Assembly (NCBI RefSeq): GCF_905171765.1 | Contig: NC_053392.1 | Span: forward strand, 450,218,722 to 450,282,721 | Direction of reading: 5' to 3' | From: Bufo bufo | Taxonomy: Eukaryota; Chordata; Amphibia; Anura; Bufonidae | DNA length: 64,000 nt | Part shown: positions 32,649 to 44,430 of the stretch, piece after piece | How the letters are laid out: every line of letters begins with the position of its first letter | Position numbering within the stretch: position 1 is the stretch's first letter | The notes under the pieces: generated by a model | Seen by the model: only the letters and a program-made list of their open reading frames with translations | Databases searched by the model: none | Told to the model about the DNA's origin: nothing | Translations under genes and position numbers: made by a program

Positions 32649-34227
32649 CAGTTGCAAGAAAAAGTATGTGAACCCTTTGGAATGATATGGATTTCTGCAC
32701 AAATTGGTCATAAAATGTGATCTGATCTTCATCTAAGTCACAACAATAGACAATCACAGTCTGCTTAAACTAATAACACACAAATAATTACGTTACCATG
32801 TTTTTATTGAACACAACATTCACAGTGCAGGTGGAAAAAGTATGTGAACCTTTGGATTTAATAAGTGGTTGAACCTCTTTTGGCAGCAATAACTTCAACC
32901 AAACGTTGCCTGTAGTTGCAGATCAGACGTGCACAATGGTCTGGAGTAATTCTTGACCATTCCTCTTTGCAGGTTTCAGTTCAGCAATATTCTTGGGATG
33001 TCTGGTATGAATCATTTTCTTGAGGTCTTGCCACAGCATCTCCATCGGGTTTAGGTCAGGACTCTGGGCCACTCCAGAAGACGTATTTTCTTCTGTTAAA
33101 GCCATTCTGTTGTTGATTTACTTCTATGCTTTGGGTCGGTGCCCTGTTGCAGCATCCATCTTCTGTTGAGCTTCAGCTGGTGAACAGATGGCCTTAAGCT
33201 CTCCTGCAAAATGTCTTGATAAACTTGGGAATAAATTTTTCCTTCGATGATAGCAATCTGTCCAGGCCCTGACGCAGCAAAGCAGCCCCAAACCATGATG
33301 CCCCCACCACCATACTCCACAGTTGGGATGAGGTTTTGATGTTGGTGTGCTGTGCCTCTATTTCTCCACACATAGTTTTCTGTGTTTCTTCCAAACAACT
33401 CAACTTTGATTAAATCTGTCCACAGAATATTTTGCCAGTACTGCTGTGGAACATCCAGGTGCTCTTGTACAAATTGTAAACGTGCAGCAATGTTTTTTTG
33501 GACAGCAGTGGCTTCCTCTGTGGTATCCTCCCATGAAATCCATTCTTGTTTAGTGTTTTACATATCGTAGATTCGCTAACAGGGATGTTAGCATATGCCA
33601 GAGACTTTAGCTACACTCTAGGATTCTTCTTCACCTCATTGAGCAGTCTGTGCTGTGCTCTCGCAGTCATCTTTACAGGATGGCCACTCCTAGGGAGAGT
33701 AGCAGCAGTGCTGAACTTTCTCCATTTATAGACAATTTGTCTTGCCATGGACTGATGAACAGCAAGGCTTTTGGAGATACTTTTATAACCCTTTCCAGCT
33801 TTATGCAAGTCAACAATTCTTAATCGTAGGTCTTCTGAGAACTCTTTTGTGCTAGGCATCATTCACATCAGGCAATGCTTCTTGGAAAAGCAAACCTAGA
33901 ACTGGTGTGTGTTTTTATAGGGCAGGGCAGCTGTAACAAACACCTCCAATCTCAACTCATTGATTGGACTCCAGTTGGCTGACACCTCACTCCAATTAGC
34001 TCTTGGAGATGTCATTAGTCTAGGCGTTCGCATATTTTTTCCACCTGCACTATGAGTTTTTACATGGTGTGTTCAGTAAAAACATGGTAACATTTAATTA
34101 TTTGTGTGTTATTAGTTTAAGCAGACTGTGATTGTCTATTGTTGTGACTTAGATGAAGATAAGTTCACATTTTATGACCAATTTGTGCACAAATCCATAT
34201 CATTCCAAAGGCTTTTTCTTGCAACTG
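32649..34227 (-). mobile_element. Tc1 DD34E element (decayed copy)
   Basis: TA at 32647-32648 and 34228-34229; termini CAGTTGCAAGAAAAAGTATG and its complement. It is the same family as 38321-44428 but opposite in orientation and far more decayed. The insertion lies in the hAT coding region, between the LARVT-side and ANTDNW-side segments. Confidence 0.92.
32880..33862 (-). pseudogene. Tc1 DD34E transposase, heavily decayed
   Basis: The N-terminal part is clear: [20 protein letters not shown] from 33862, then GRPR-like [13 protein letters not shown] stop follows NPRV near 33611. Later parts continue in shifted frames: GFHGRIPQ near 33540, RNTENYVWRNRGTAHQHQN near 33390-33340, GGGIMVWGCFAASGPG near 33300-33260, WMLQQGTDPKH near 33150 and SPDLNPMEMLW near 33060. 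The second catalytic Asp (QQDNDPKH in the sister copy) is changed and NPIE reads NPME. At least four lesions. Not functional. Confidence 0.88.
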
Positions 34228-36819
34228 TATAACGCGAGGGTCACGGGAAAGGCAGCAGAGTCCCAACAGACAAGACTTCGCTGTCCTCATCAGAAGGATG
34301 ACTCAATCTCCTCATCCTCTTTCTCCTCTTCGGCCCATCCACGCTGAACAGATGGAATAAGCCTGCTGTGGGTACTACCCTTTGAAGCGGAGGCAACCGT
34401 CTCATGCTCCTCTTCCTTCTCCTCATCATCCAATTCGCACTGAGAAGACGATCGGAGGGTGGTCTGGCTATCATCCTGAGTACTGTTTTCCCCTATTTCC
34501 ACCTCTTTCACATGCAAAGCGTCCTCCTTCATTGTGAGCAGAGAGCATTTCAGTAGACACAGAAGTGGGATGGTTACATTGATAATAGCGGCATCGCCGC
34601 TCACTATCTGTGTTAATTACTCAAAGTTGTGTAAAACCTCACAGAGGTCAGACATCCATGCCTACTCGTCGCTTGTAAAGAGCGGAAGCTGACTGGAAAG
34701 GCGACGACCATGTTGCAGCTGGTATTCCACTACTGCCCTCTGCTGCTCACAAAGCCTGGCCAACAAGTGGAACGTGGAGTTCCAGCGCATGCTCACGTCG
34801 CACAACAGTCTGTGAGCTGCGTTGCCAGACCGGGGCAGCTGTAGATGACTATCAGAAATGGGCACGCATGCGGCGCACCTTCACCAGTAGCTCAGGTAAA
34901 TTGGGGTAGGTTTTGAGAAACCGCTGCACCAATAAGTTGAACACGTGGGCTAGGCATGGTATGTGTGTGAGCTTGCCGAGCTCCAAAGCCACCACCAAGT
35001 TACGGCCATTATCAGACACAACCATGCCTGGTTCTAGGTTGAGTGGCGAGAGCCACAGCTCAGTCTGGTCCCTTATACCCTGCCACAGATCTGCGGCGGT
35101 GTGCTGTTTGTCACCTAAAATATTAGTTTCAGCTTGGCCTGTTGCCGCTTCCCCACTGCAGTGCTACACTGCTTCCAGCTACTGATTGATGGCTGACTGG
35201 TGCTGCAAGATGATAATTCAGAGGTGGAAGTGGAGGAGGAGGTGGAGGAAGAGAAGGGGGGTTGCAGCCACTAACGTAAGTGGTGGCGGAAATCCTGATC
35301 AAAGTAGGGCCCGCACCTCTGCCATCCCAGGGTACGACTCTCTCCCGGCCTCCACAACGTTCACCCAGTGTGCAGTCAGGGAGATGTAGCGTTCCTGGCC
35401 ACAAGCACTTGTCCATGTGTCAGTCGTTAAGTGGACCTTCCCAATAACTGTGTTGGTCAGGGCATGGGTGATGTTACTGGACACATGCTGTGAAAAATAG
35501 TGGCGGCTGGGGACTGAGTAACGAGGGACCGCTGCTGCCATCAGGCTGTGGAAAGCCTCAGTGTCCACAAGCCTAAATGGCAACATTTCCAGGGCCAGCA
35601 ATTTGGAAAAGTGTGCATTTAGTGCTATGGCCTGTGGGTGGGTGGCTGGGTATTTGCGCTTTTGTTCTAAGGCCTGGAGTATGGACATCTGTACGCTGCA
35701 CTGGGACACAGAACTGGATATGCTAGCTGATGGTGCTTGCGAAAGTCCAGGTGCAGGGCGGGAGGCATCCGGGCCTGCGTCTTGGACAGGGGATTGGCCA
35801 GCACATAACACAGGGGAAGAGGAGGCAATGGTGTGACCCGCAGACACTGATTGTGGACCCAGGCGTTCGGCCCACCTATTAGGGTGCTTTGATGCCATGT
35901 GGCGGATCATGCTGGTGGTACTGGTGTTCACGCCCGTGCTCATTTTGGTACGGCACAGGTTGCAAATGACAATTCTTTTATCGTCCGCACTTTCCTAAAA
36001 AAAAAGCGCCAGACTGCTAGGGAGATTTCCGCAAGGGGGTGCTCCAGGGAACAGTTGTAGGCCTGTTTGGTGTGGCCTGCCTTCTCCCTTTTGCCACCCC
36101 ACTGCCTCTTCCAGCCTGTTGCGGTGCTGTGGATCCCTCCCCCTCTGTACTGTTGTCCTCGCTCGGCTTGCCACCTCTCCAGGTTGGGTCATCGTCCACC
36201 ACCTCCTCTTCCACTTCCCCACTCGGGTCATCCTCCTGACTTGTTGACCTAACAACAACCTCACTTATTGACAACTGTGTCTCATCATCAACCTCTTGAG
36301 ACACTAATTGCCGTTGACTTATTGGCAACTGTGTCTCATCATCATCCGCCTCGTGAAACACTAATTGCCGTTCCCCACTGTCAACTTCTTGTGACTATGG
36401 ATGCTCAAGAGTTTGTGCATCGGTGCACATGATCTACTCATGTCCCTCTTCAAGCAGGCTTGGCAAGAGGCCCAAATCAAGGAATGGTGATGAAAAGAGC
36501 TCCTCGGAATATCCAAGTGGGGGATCATTTGTTTGGCAAGACTCTCCATGGTCGGAGGAAGGAGGATCAGAGTGAGGATTCTGTTGACCAGACTCTTGGC
36601 TACTGAGACTGGACTTTGTGGAAGACAGGGTGGTGCTTAACCAACTGGAAGCATTATCTGCTGCAATCCTGGTCGCACTGGTCTGACTTTGAGAGTGGTG
36701 TCCTGCCCCGTCCTGCAAACTGGGATATGAAGCTAGGTATCGTGGATGAGTGTGTTTCTTGTGCCCTGGCAGCAGGTACAGTTTCACTACTATATTTTAA
36801 GTATGCGCACACGCTAAAC

Positions 36820-37235
36820 AGGAGATGTAGCGCAGATAATGTCGCTGTCCGCAGTGTCTATGGAAAAAGTACACTGGATGTCACAGATATTTTTAGGATG
36901 TGCAAATGTTATACAGGAGATGTGGAGCAGGTAATGTCACTGTCCACAGCGTCTACAGAAAAACTACACTGGATGTCACAGATATTTTTTGGCTGCGCAC
37001 ACGTTACAGAGGAGATGTAGCACAGATAATGTCGCTGTCTGCAGTGGCCAAACAATTGCAAGCTATTTAGCGCAGGTTGTGCAAAAAATATATATTGCTG
37101 CCAGATACAACAATAGTCCTTTAAAATGAGTTTTGGGTCTCTAACAATAGCACGCAATTTAGTGCAGGTTGCGCTAATAATATATATTGCTGCCAGATAC
37201 AACAATAGTCCTTAAAAGGACTTTTGGGTCTCTAA
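36820..37235. repeat. Two leader minisatellites of the hAT
   Basis: From about 36820 to 37060 a ~100-bp unit occurs about 2.5 times (GGAGATGTAGCGCAGATAAT, GTCGCTGTCCGCAGTGTCTA, CACTGGATGTCACAGATATT). From about 37065 to 37235 a second unit of about 88 bp occurs twice (TATATATTGCTGCCAGATAC, AACAATAGTCCTT, TTTTGGGTCTCTAAC). Leader tandem repeats of unrelated sequence are thus a shared trait of all four hAT copies. Confidence 0.8.
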
Positions 37236-37598
37236 CACCAACCCTGCCTAATAAAAAAAAAAAATTCAATTCCCTACACTATCTGTCCCTTCTACAGCAC
37301 AGCTCTCCCTGACTAAGACTGGCCATACCACGTGTCATTTGGTGCTTTATACGGCCCGATGACGCGCTCTGGCCAGCCAATCACTGTAATGCCAGTAACC
37401 AACATGGCTACAGCATTACAGTGAGTCGCAGTACCTACCTGAAAGTTTATTGGCTGCGTAGCAGCCAACAAACGTGCGGGGAGGAGACTTGAGCATCGTG
37501 CTCGAGCACACGCTGTATTCGGCCGAACACTGCGATGTGCCGAGCATCGCGATGCTCAAGACGAACTGTTGCTCGGCCGGGTATGCTCGATCAACACT

Positions 37599-38318
37599 GC
37601 AGCAATATTAATAAATGTGCCTCCTTACCTTATTTCTCCAGGATCCTCCATAAAGCAACTTCACTCTAGCCTCTTAGGGAGTCGACTAGATTGGAGTTTC
37701 TATGAGTAGGTCCTGTAAGCAATGTCATTCTAGTAATGGCTGGACTGGGGGGCGGGAGCCTTTAGAGGAGGCCGTCATGAAGGCGGGGGGTTGGTTTGAG
37801 GGAGACCCCGGGTGGTGATTGGGTAGTTTAAGGAAGGGGGGCAGACACCAAGGGGCTAAATAGCTGCAGTTGCGGGAGAGAAGGGGCCATTTTGCGCAGC
37901 AACGTGAGCTCTCACCCACCCACCCTGTTTGGAAGGCTTCAGCTCAATGGCGGAGGCCAGGTTGTGGTCTTGATTGGGTAGTGGGGGGGTTGTGAGGCGG
38001 GGTGGCAGTAGGTATGCATCTTGTCACGGCGGCTGGGGCAGGGGGAGCTCCTTGAAGTTGGAGAGATTATCAGGTGGTGAGAAATGGGAGGGCTCCATGG
38101 TTGGGGCTGGACTCCCATGGTTGGCGGTCGGTTGTGGCTGAATTTTGGGGGGCCGTCAGTGGTGCCTCCGAGCTGGCGGTCAATGGCTGGTGGCAAGACG
38201 GCTCAATACGGTCGGGTAACTCATTTATTTTGGGGCTTCAAGGACCTCCCCCTTTTGGTTTGAGGAGTATAGGTTATACATACGTTGTTGGTTATAATAT
38301 TAAAAAGGGTTATTTATA
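37599..38318. other. G-rich unclassified repeat, left flank of the Tc1
   Basis: From about 37735 the sequence is strikingly G-rich on the plus strand (GGGGGGCGGGAGCC, GGAAGGGGGGCAG, GTGGGGGGGTTGTGAGG) and changes near 38250 to A/T-rich. The right flank of the Tc1 (44431-44590) continues the same texture (TGTTAAAAAACGG, GGATCAGGTGGGGGAGG). This may be one retroelement terminal region of about 750 bp; no coding frame supports a class. Confidence 0.4.
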
Positions 38319-38698
38319 TACAGTTGCAAGAAAAAGTATGTGAACCCTGTGGAATGATATGGATTTCTGCACAAATTGGTCATAAAATGTAATCTGATCT
38401 TTAAATAAGTCACAACAATAGATAATCACAGTCTGCTTAAACTAATAACACACAAATAATTAAATGTTACCATGTTTTTATTGAACACACCATGTAAACA
38501 TTCACAGTGCAGGTGGAAAAGGTGTGTGAACCCCTAGACTAATGACATCTCCAAGAGCTAATTGGAGTGAGGTGTCAGCCAACTGGAGTCCAATCAATGA
38601 GATGAGATTGGAGGTGTTGGTTACAGCTGCCCTGCCCTATAAAAGCACACACCAGTTCTGGGTTTGCTTCTCACAAGAAGCATTGCCTGATGTGAATA

Positions 38699-39395
38699 AT
38701 GCCTTGCACAAAAGAGCTTTCAGAAGATATACAATTAAGAATTGTTGACTTGCATAAAGCTGGAAAGGGTTATAAAAGTATCTCCAAGAGCCTTACTGTT
38801 CATCAGTCCACGGTAAGACAAATTGTCTATAAATGGAGAAAGTTCAGCGCTGCTGCTACTCTCCCTAGGAGTGGCCATCCTGTAAATATGACTACAAGAG
38901 CACAGCACAGACTGCTCAATGAGGTGAAGATGAATCCTAGAGTGTCAGCTAAAGACTTACAAAAGTCTCTGGCATATGATAACATCCCTGTTAGCAAATC
39001 TTCGATATGTAAAACACTAAACAAGAATGGATTTCATGGGAGGATACCACAGAAGAAGCCACTGCTGTCCAAAAAAAACATTGCTGCACGTTTACAATTT
39101 GCACAAGAGCACCTGATTGTTCCACAGCAGTACTGGCAAAATATTCTGTGGACAGATGAAACCAAAGTTGAGTTGTTTGGAAGAAACACACAACACTATG
39201 TGTGGAGAAATAGAGGCACAGCACACCAACATCAAAACCTCATTTCAACGGTGAAGTATGGTGGTGGGGGCATCATGGTTTGGGGCTGCTTTGCTGCGTC
39301 AGGGCCTGGACGGATTGCTATCATTAAAGGAAAAATGAATTCCCAAGTTTATCAAGACATTTTGCAGGAGAACTTAAGGCCATCTGTTCACCAGC
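38699..39395 (+). pseudogene. Tc1 transposase, N-terminal two thirds
   Basis: [20 protein letters not shown] starts the helix-turn-helix part; [12 protein letters not shown] is the hinge; the first catalytic D is in LWTDETKVELFG; GGGGIMVWGCFAASGPG is the conserved glycine box. The frame is open to the Gypsy LTR boundary at 39396, where it reads a few LTR-encoded residues before stopping. The remainder of the gene lies at 43889-44214 in matching phase. The two coding pieces total 1,023 bp, 340 residues plus stop, so the retrotransposon appears to be the only disruptive lesion. Confidence 0.93.
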
Positions 39396-39924
39396 TGTCA
39401 CGGATGATGTTGCAGATAGCTGGAACTTATGAATAAACATCCGACTGGCTTGATCCCAAACTAAGGAGCATATCGGTGAGCCCGATAAAACCCTAAGAGC
39501 TCTCCCTGACTGCTATGCCCATGCTAGGGTCTCAATGGTAGACGATTGCATGCCCACGTACCTAAGACTGTGTGACACATGAAAACCCTATAATAGTGAG
39601 GGGACATGACCACCGGCTCCCTGCACTTAATACGGACGGAGTCAGGGTCACCTAGATTCAAGCCAGCAAGGAAACACAATACATGAAAAGACTTATCTGA
39701 GTAAACAGCAGCAGCAGCCTCCAGCAGTGAACACTTCATCCAGGAAGTAGTATAAACCGCAAAGTGAGGCAGTATGGGAGGGAATATAAAGGGAGACAAT
39801 TAGTCTAAATAGGTGACACCTGGGTGAAGGAAAGGAGATGACAAAGTGAAACCAAAACAAAGAACATCATGCAAGAGGTAGAGAAGGACGTCTGCCAGAC
39901 CTTCTCACAGAACTGGCGGTGACA
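39396..39924 (-). repeat. Gypsy 3' LTR
   Basis: It begins TGTCACGG and ends CGGTGACA on the plus strand, a short perfect inverted terminus. On the element strand it is the downstream LTR, preceded by the purine tract GAGGGAGGGG (about 39940-39930). The pol stop codon lies inside it, about 57 bp past the boundary. Confidence 0.93.
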
Positions 39925-42822
39925 GAACCCCTCCCTCTACGGGTGGACTCCGGACACTCAGAGCCCACCTTCTCAGGATAAGACCTATGGAAAGCCCTGA
40001 TGAGACAAGTGGCCTTAATGTCCGACACTGGGACCCACATCCTCTCCTCAGGACCATATCCCTCCCAATGAACGAGGTACTGGAGAGAACTGCGGATAAT
40101 GCGAGAATCCACAATCCTAGAGACCTGAAATTCAAGATTACCATCAACAACAATCGGAGGAGGAGGCAAAGAGGAGGGTACAGTGGGTTGGACATAAGGT
40201 TTTAATAGGGACCTGTAAAAAACACTATGGATCTTCCAAGTCTGAGGAAGATCAAGACGGAAGGCAACGGGATTGATGACGGACAAGATCTTGTAAGGCC
40301 TAATAAACTTAGGACCCAACTTCCAGGAGGGAACCTTCAGTTTGATATTCTTTGTAGACAACCACACCAGATCACCCACATTCAGGTCCAGACCAGGCAC
40401 ACGTCTCTTATCCACCACACGCTTATATCTCTCACTCATCCTCTTCAGATTACCCTGAATCTTTTGCCAAATAAATGACAAAGATGAGGAAAATCTCTCC
40501 TCATCAGGTAAACCAGAAGACCCCTCTCCAGAGAATGTCCCAAACTGCGGATGAAACCCATATCCACCAAAAAATGGTGACTTATCAGAGGACTCCTGGC
40601 GACGGTTATTTAAAGCAAACTCAGCAAGGGACAAAAAAGAATACCAATCCTCCTGATTCTCTGCCACAAAACAGCGCAGATATGTCTCCAGATTCTGATT
40701 GACGCGTTCGGTCTGACCATTCGACTGCGGGTGAAAAGCAGAAGAGAACGACAACCGAATCCCCAAGCGAGAACAGAAGGCCTTCCAGAATCTGGAAACA
40801 AATTGCGTGCCCCTATCAGAAACGATGTCTGAAGGAATGCCATGCAATTTAACAATGTGACCAACAAACGCTTGCGCCAACGTCTTAGCATTGGGTAACC
40901 CAGGAAAGGGAATGAAATGCGCCATTTTGCTAAAACGGTCCACTACCACCAGAATCACAGTCTTCCTCGAGGAACGAGGCAGGTCCGTAATGAAGTTCAT
41001 GGACAGATGTGTCCAAGGACGGGAAGGAATGGGTAACGGGAGGAGAGAACCCGATGGCCGTGAATGAGGCACCTTGGCACGAGCGCAGGTCTCGCAGGCT
41101 GCCACAAAACCCTCAACCGTCTTACGAAGAGCCAGCCACCAGAATCTCCGAGCAATGAGATCCACTGTGGCTCTACTCCCCGGGTGCCCGGCAAGGACAG
41201 TATCGTGGTGCTCCTTAAAAACCTTGTGTCGTAAAGCGAGAGGCACAAACAACCTCCCAGGAGGACAAAGATCAGGAGCCTCTGCCTGGGCTGCCTGAAC
41301 CTCTGCCTCCAAATCAGGATAAAGAGCAGATACGACCACCCCTTCAGCCAAAATGGGACCCTGGTCTTCAAAGTCCCCCCCTCCCGGAAAACAACGTGAC
41401 AGGGCATCCGCCTTCGCATTTTTAACCCCAGGGCGGAACGTGACAACAAAATTAAACCTAGAAAAGAACAAAGACCATCTGGCCTGTCTTGGGTTTAGAC
41501 GCTTGGCCGATTCCAAGTAGGCCAGATTCTTATGGTCGGTAAACACTGTAATAGGGTGTCTGGCTCCCTCTAACCAATGGCGCCATTCCTCAAAAGCTAA
41601 TTTGATGGCCAACAACTCCCTATCTCCCACATTGTAATTTATCTCTGCAGAGGAGAGTTTCCTTGAGAAAAAGGCAGACGGTCACCATTTGGCAGGAGAG
41701 GGACCCTGAGATAAGACCGCACCCACACCCACCTCAGAAGCGTCCACCTCAACAATAAAAGGTAGAGAGACATCAGGTTGTACCAAAATGGGAGCAGAAG
41801 CAAAACTCTCTTTAATACTAGAAAAGACTTTAAGCGCATCTACCGACCACGAGGAAAAATCCACCCCCTTTTTAGTCATATCAGTGAGTGGCTTAACAAC
41901 AGAGGAATAATTCAAAATGAACTTTCTGTAATAATTGGCAAAACTCAAAAACTGCATCAGCGCCTTCTGATTCTCAGGGTGCTCCCAATCAAGCACAGCG
42001 CGGACCTTCTCAGGGTCCATGCGAAAAAACCAGAAGCGGAGAGAAGAAAACCAAGAATTGAATCTCCGGAACTGCAAACACACATTTTTCCAGTTTAGCG
42101 TACAATTTATTCTCCTGCAGAATCAGCAAGACCTGACGTAGGTGGACCTGATGAGTCTTGAAATCAGGAGAAAAAATCAAAATGTCATCTAGATACACCA
42201 GAACAAATTTCCCCATTAAATGATAAAAAATGCTGTTCACAAAATGTTGGAAGATGGCCGGAGCATTCATCAAACCAAAGGGCATAACCAAATTCTCGAA
42301 ATGACCCTTAGGGGTATTGAAGGCCGTCTTCCATTCGTCCCCTTCCCTGACCCTGACTAGGTTGTATGCCCCTCTTAAATCCAACTTAGAAAAAACTTTA
42401 GCCCCATCAATCTGGTTAAACAGGTCCGGGATCAGAGGAAGCGGATATGGGTCACGAATTGTGATACGGTTCAGCTCCCTGAAATCCAGACAAGGTCTTA
42501 AAGAACCATCTTTTTTCTTAACAAAAAAAAAAACAGCGGCAACAGGTGACTTCGAGGGTCGGATGTGTCCCTTTCTCAGGCTCTCAGAGATATAAGTACG
42601 CACAGCAACTCTTTCAGGTTGGGAGAGATTGTATAAACGTGATTTTGGCAGCTTGGCGCCTGGGATGAGATTATTAGGGCAGTCGTATTCCCGATGAGGG
42701 GGCAACTCCTGGACACCACTCTCGGAAAACACATTCTGAGAGAAAAAATGGTACAGTCTTGATAGAAACCTCTGAAAGAGACGCCGTGAGGCAATTCTCT
42801 CTGCAAAACTCACTCCAACCAT
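39867..42822 (-). pseudogene. Gypsy pol: RT, RNase H, integrase, chromodomain
   Basis: RT (42600-42010): [42 protein letters not shown] and intact [10 protein letters not shown] frameshift near 42040 precedes [17 protein letters not shown]. RNase H shows [18 protein letters not shown], then a TGA near 41681 where CGA is likely ancestral (CpG decay). Integrase (within 41630-39867) has an HHCC zinc finger (HHDTVLAGHPG ... CETCARAK), then SMNFITDLP where the family has MDF, so the first catalytic Asp is Asn; the later D (VSDRGTQF) and E (NGQTERVNQ) remain. The C terminus holds a chromodomain (EFQVSRIVDSRI ... YLVHWEGYGPEERMWVP) that steers integration to marked chromatin in this group. It ends inside the LTR. 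Confidence 0.93.
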
Positions 42823-43000
42823 TTATTTGCCTTGCTTGCCAATCAATGGTGGGGTTATGTTTAGTGAGCCAGGGTAGCCCCAACACTAGAGGAGTAGGTA
42901 ATCCGCTTAGGACGAAACATGACATATCCTCAACATGAGCGTCACCCACATTCAAACGGATATGCCCTTTAACGATCTTTGAGAAAAAATTCATCCACCG
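42674..43000 (-). pseudogene. Gypsy protease region, C-terminal part
   Basis: IVKGHIRLNVGDAHVEDMSC and LVLGLPWLTKHNPTIDW are characteristic of the end of Ty3/Gypsy retropepsins. The active-site DSG part is absent because of the gag-protease deletion that ends near 42975. Confidence 0.8.
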
Positions 43001-43328
43001 ATCGGAGGGGCCGTGCCCCCACCGGCAGCGAAAAGGCCCAAGACTGAGTGTTATCCCTGAGCAGCAAGATGATGATCCCCACCCTCTGCTCCTCATCACC
43101 AGAGGAATGGGGAAGTAGGCGAAAATGGAGTTTGCAAGCCTCTCTAAAGCGAACTAAATTCTCACTACCCCCGGAGAACGTATCCGGAAGCGAGATCTTA
43201 GGCTCGGAACAAACTCCATGAACACCAGCAGAACCGGTCACCTGAGACTGAGACACAGTTTTACGGAGATCTGCAACCTCCAGCGAAAGACCTTGCATGC
43301 GGTCAATCAAGGGTGAAACCGGATCCAT
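42969..43328 (-). pseudogene. Gypsy gag, truncated
   Basis: Starting at ATG 43328 the frame gives MDPVSPLIDRMQGLSLEVAD, a coiled-coil-like beginning, then LPDTFSGGSENLVRFREAC and the start of the capsid-like fold. After about 115 residues the sequence jumps from RSVDEFF into the protease region, so the rest of capsid and the CCHC zinc knuckle are deleted. Gag would form the particle; this copy cannot. Confidence 0.85.
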
Positions 43329-43355
43329 GCTTAAGATGGTTACGGCGGTTTATAA

Positions 43356-43883
43356 TGTCACGGATGACGTTGCAGATAGCTGGAACTTATGAATAAACGT
43401 CCGACTGGCTTTATCCCAAACTAAGGAGCATATAGGTGAGCCCTATAAAACCTTAGAGCTCTCCCTGACTGCTATGCCCATGCAAGGGTCTCAATGGTAG
43501 ACGATTGCATGCCCACGTACCTAAGATTGTGTGACACCTGAAAACCCTATAATAGTGAGGGGACACGACCACTAGCTCCCTGCACTTAATACGGATGGAG
43601 TCAGGGTCACCTAGAATCAAGCCAGCAAGGAAACACAATACATGAAAAGACTTATCTGAGTAAACAGCAGCAGCAGCCTCCAGCAGTGAACACTTCATCC
43701 AGGAAGTAGTATAAACCGCAAAGTGAGGCAGTATGGGAGGGAATATAAAGGGAGACAATTAGTCTAAACAGGTGACACCTGGGAGAAGCAAAGAAGATGA
43801 CAAAGTGAAATCAAAACAAAGAACATCATGCAAGAGGTAGAGAAGGACGTCTGCCAGACCTTCTCATAGAACTGGCGGTGACA
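43356..43883 (-). repeat. Gypsy 5' LTR
   Basis: Same ends as the other LTR. On the element strand it is followed by TTATAAACCGCC and, 27 bp later, the gag ATG at 43328. No obvious TGG-type tRNA primer site adjoins the LTR; chromoviruses often self-prime, which could explain that. Confidence 0.93.
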
Positions 43884-43888
43884 CCAGC

Positions 43889-44214
43889 TGAAGCTCAACA
43901 GAAGATGGGTGTTGCAACAGGACAATGACCCAAAGCATAGAAGTACATCAACAACAGAATGGCTTAAACAGAAGAAAATACGCCTTCTGAAGTGGCCCAG
44001 TCAGAGTCCTGACCTCAACCCGATTGAGATCCTGTGGCATGACCTAAATAAAGCGATTCACACCAGACATCCCAAGAATATTGCTGAACTGAAACAGTTC
44101 TGTAAAGATGAATGGTCAAGAATTACTCCTGACCGTTGTGCACGTCTGATCTGCAACTACAGGAACGGTTTGGTTGAAGTTATCGCTGTCAAAGGAGGTT
44201 CAACCAGTTATTAA
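43889..44214 (+). pseudogene. Tc1 transposase, C-terminal third
   Basis: It continues the frame of 38699-39395 after the LTR. The second catalytic D is in LQQDNDPKHRS and the E in [11 protein letters not shown], 34 residues apart. The end is VKGGSTSY and a TAA. The local ATG at 43909 is internal, not a real start. Confidence 0.93.
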
Positions 44215-44430
44215 ATCCAAGGGATACTTTTTCCACCTGCACTGTGAATGTTTACATGGTGTGTTCAATAAAAACATGGTAATATTTAATTCTTTGTGTG
44301 TTATTAGTTTAAGCAGACTGTGATTGTCTATTGTTGTGACTTAGATGAAGATCAGATCACATTTTATGACCAATTTGTGCAGAAATCCATATCATTCCAA
44401 AGGGTTCACATACTTTTTCTTGCAACTGTA

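Larger units (their letters stand above)
32011..36787 (-). pseudogene. hAT transposase with BED finger, split by a Tc1
   Basis: Right to left: N-terminal Ser-rich segment (36787-36434), acidic segment (about 36361-36017), BED finger (ICNLC at about 35970, HMASKH at about 35900), LALEMLPFRLVDTEAFH (about 35600), GKVHLTTDTWTS (about 35430), further core pieces at 34865-34290 with VTIPLLCLL, then the Tc1, then LANTDNWLFTLLDPLYKEKF (from 32640) and the dimerisation block LACPAASVLSERVFS (near 32160), ending in TGA at 32011. A run of T just before the BED finger shifts the frame, and TAG lies after LDTWH near 32212. The restored protein would be near 800 residues. Same class as the pseudogene at 21.5-24.6 kb but diverged from it. 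Confidence 0.85.
31998..37598 (-). mobile_element. BED-finger hAT (decayed), coding half with Tc1 insertion
   Basis: The minus-strand coding region spans 32011-36787, the leader with tandem repeats spans about 36790-37300, and the 5' end lies near 37598 (TATGCTCGATCAACAC). The 3' side is disrupted by the TTAA-flanked insertion and probably continues to about 28.6 kb. A Tc1 (32649-34227) splits the transposase. No target duplication could be paired. Confidence 0.75.
39396..43883 (-). mobile_element. Ty3/Gypsy chromodomain LTR retrotransposon, internally deleted
   Basis: CCAGC at 39391-39395 and 43884-43888 is a 5-bp duplication. LTRs of 529 and 528 bp enclose a minus-strand gag-pol region. 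By hand I count about 20 differences between the LTRs (near 4 percent), so the insertion is not fresh. Most of gag and the start of protease are missing, which leaves about 3.4 kb between LTRs. The pol C terminus has a chromodomain, placing it with chromoviruses such as the sushi group of vertebrates. It inserted in the Tc1 transposase gene in opposite orientation. Confidence 0.95.
38321..44428 (+). mobile_element. Tc1 DD34E element interrupted by a Gypsy retrotransposon
   Basis: TA at 38319-38320 and 44429-44430 flanks termini CAGTTGCAAGAAAAAGTATG and complement. Without the 4,488-bp retrotransposon and one 5-bp duplication the element is about 1,615 bp, normal for Tc1. Long terminal arms (about 200 bp) include TTTTTATTGAACACACCATG and its complement. 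Confidence 0.95.

Noticed and set aside
40227..41298. Plus-strand frames across the Gypsy element
   Set aside because: They are antisense to pol, which has clear integrase and chromodomain motifs.
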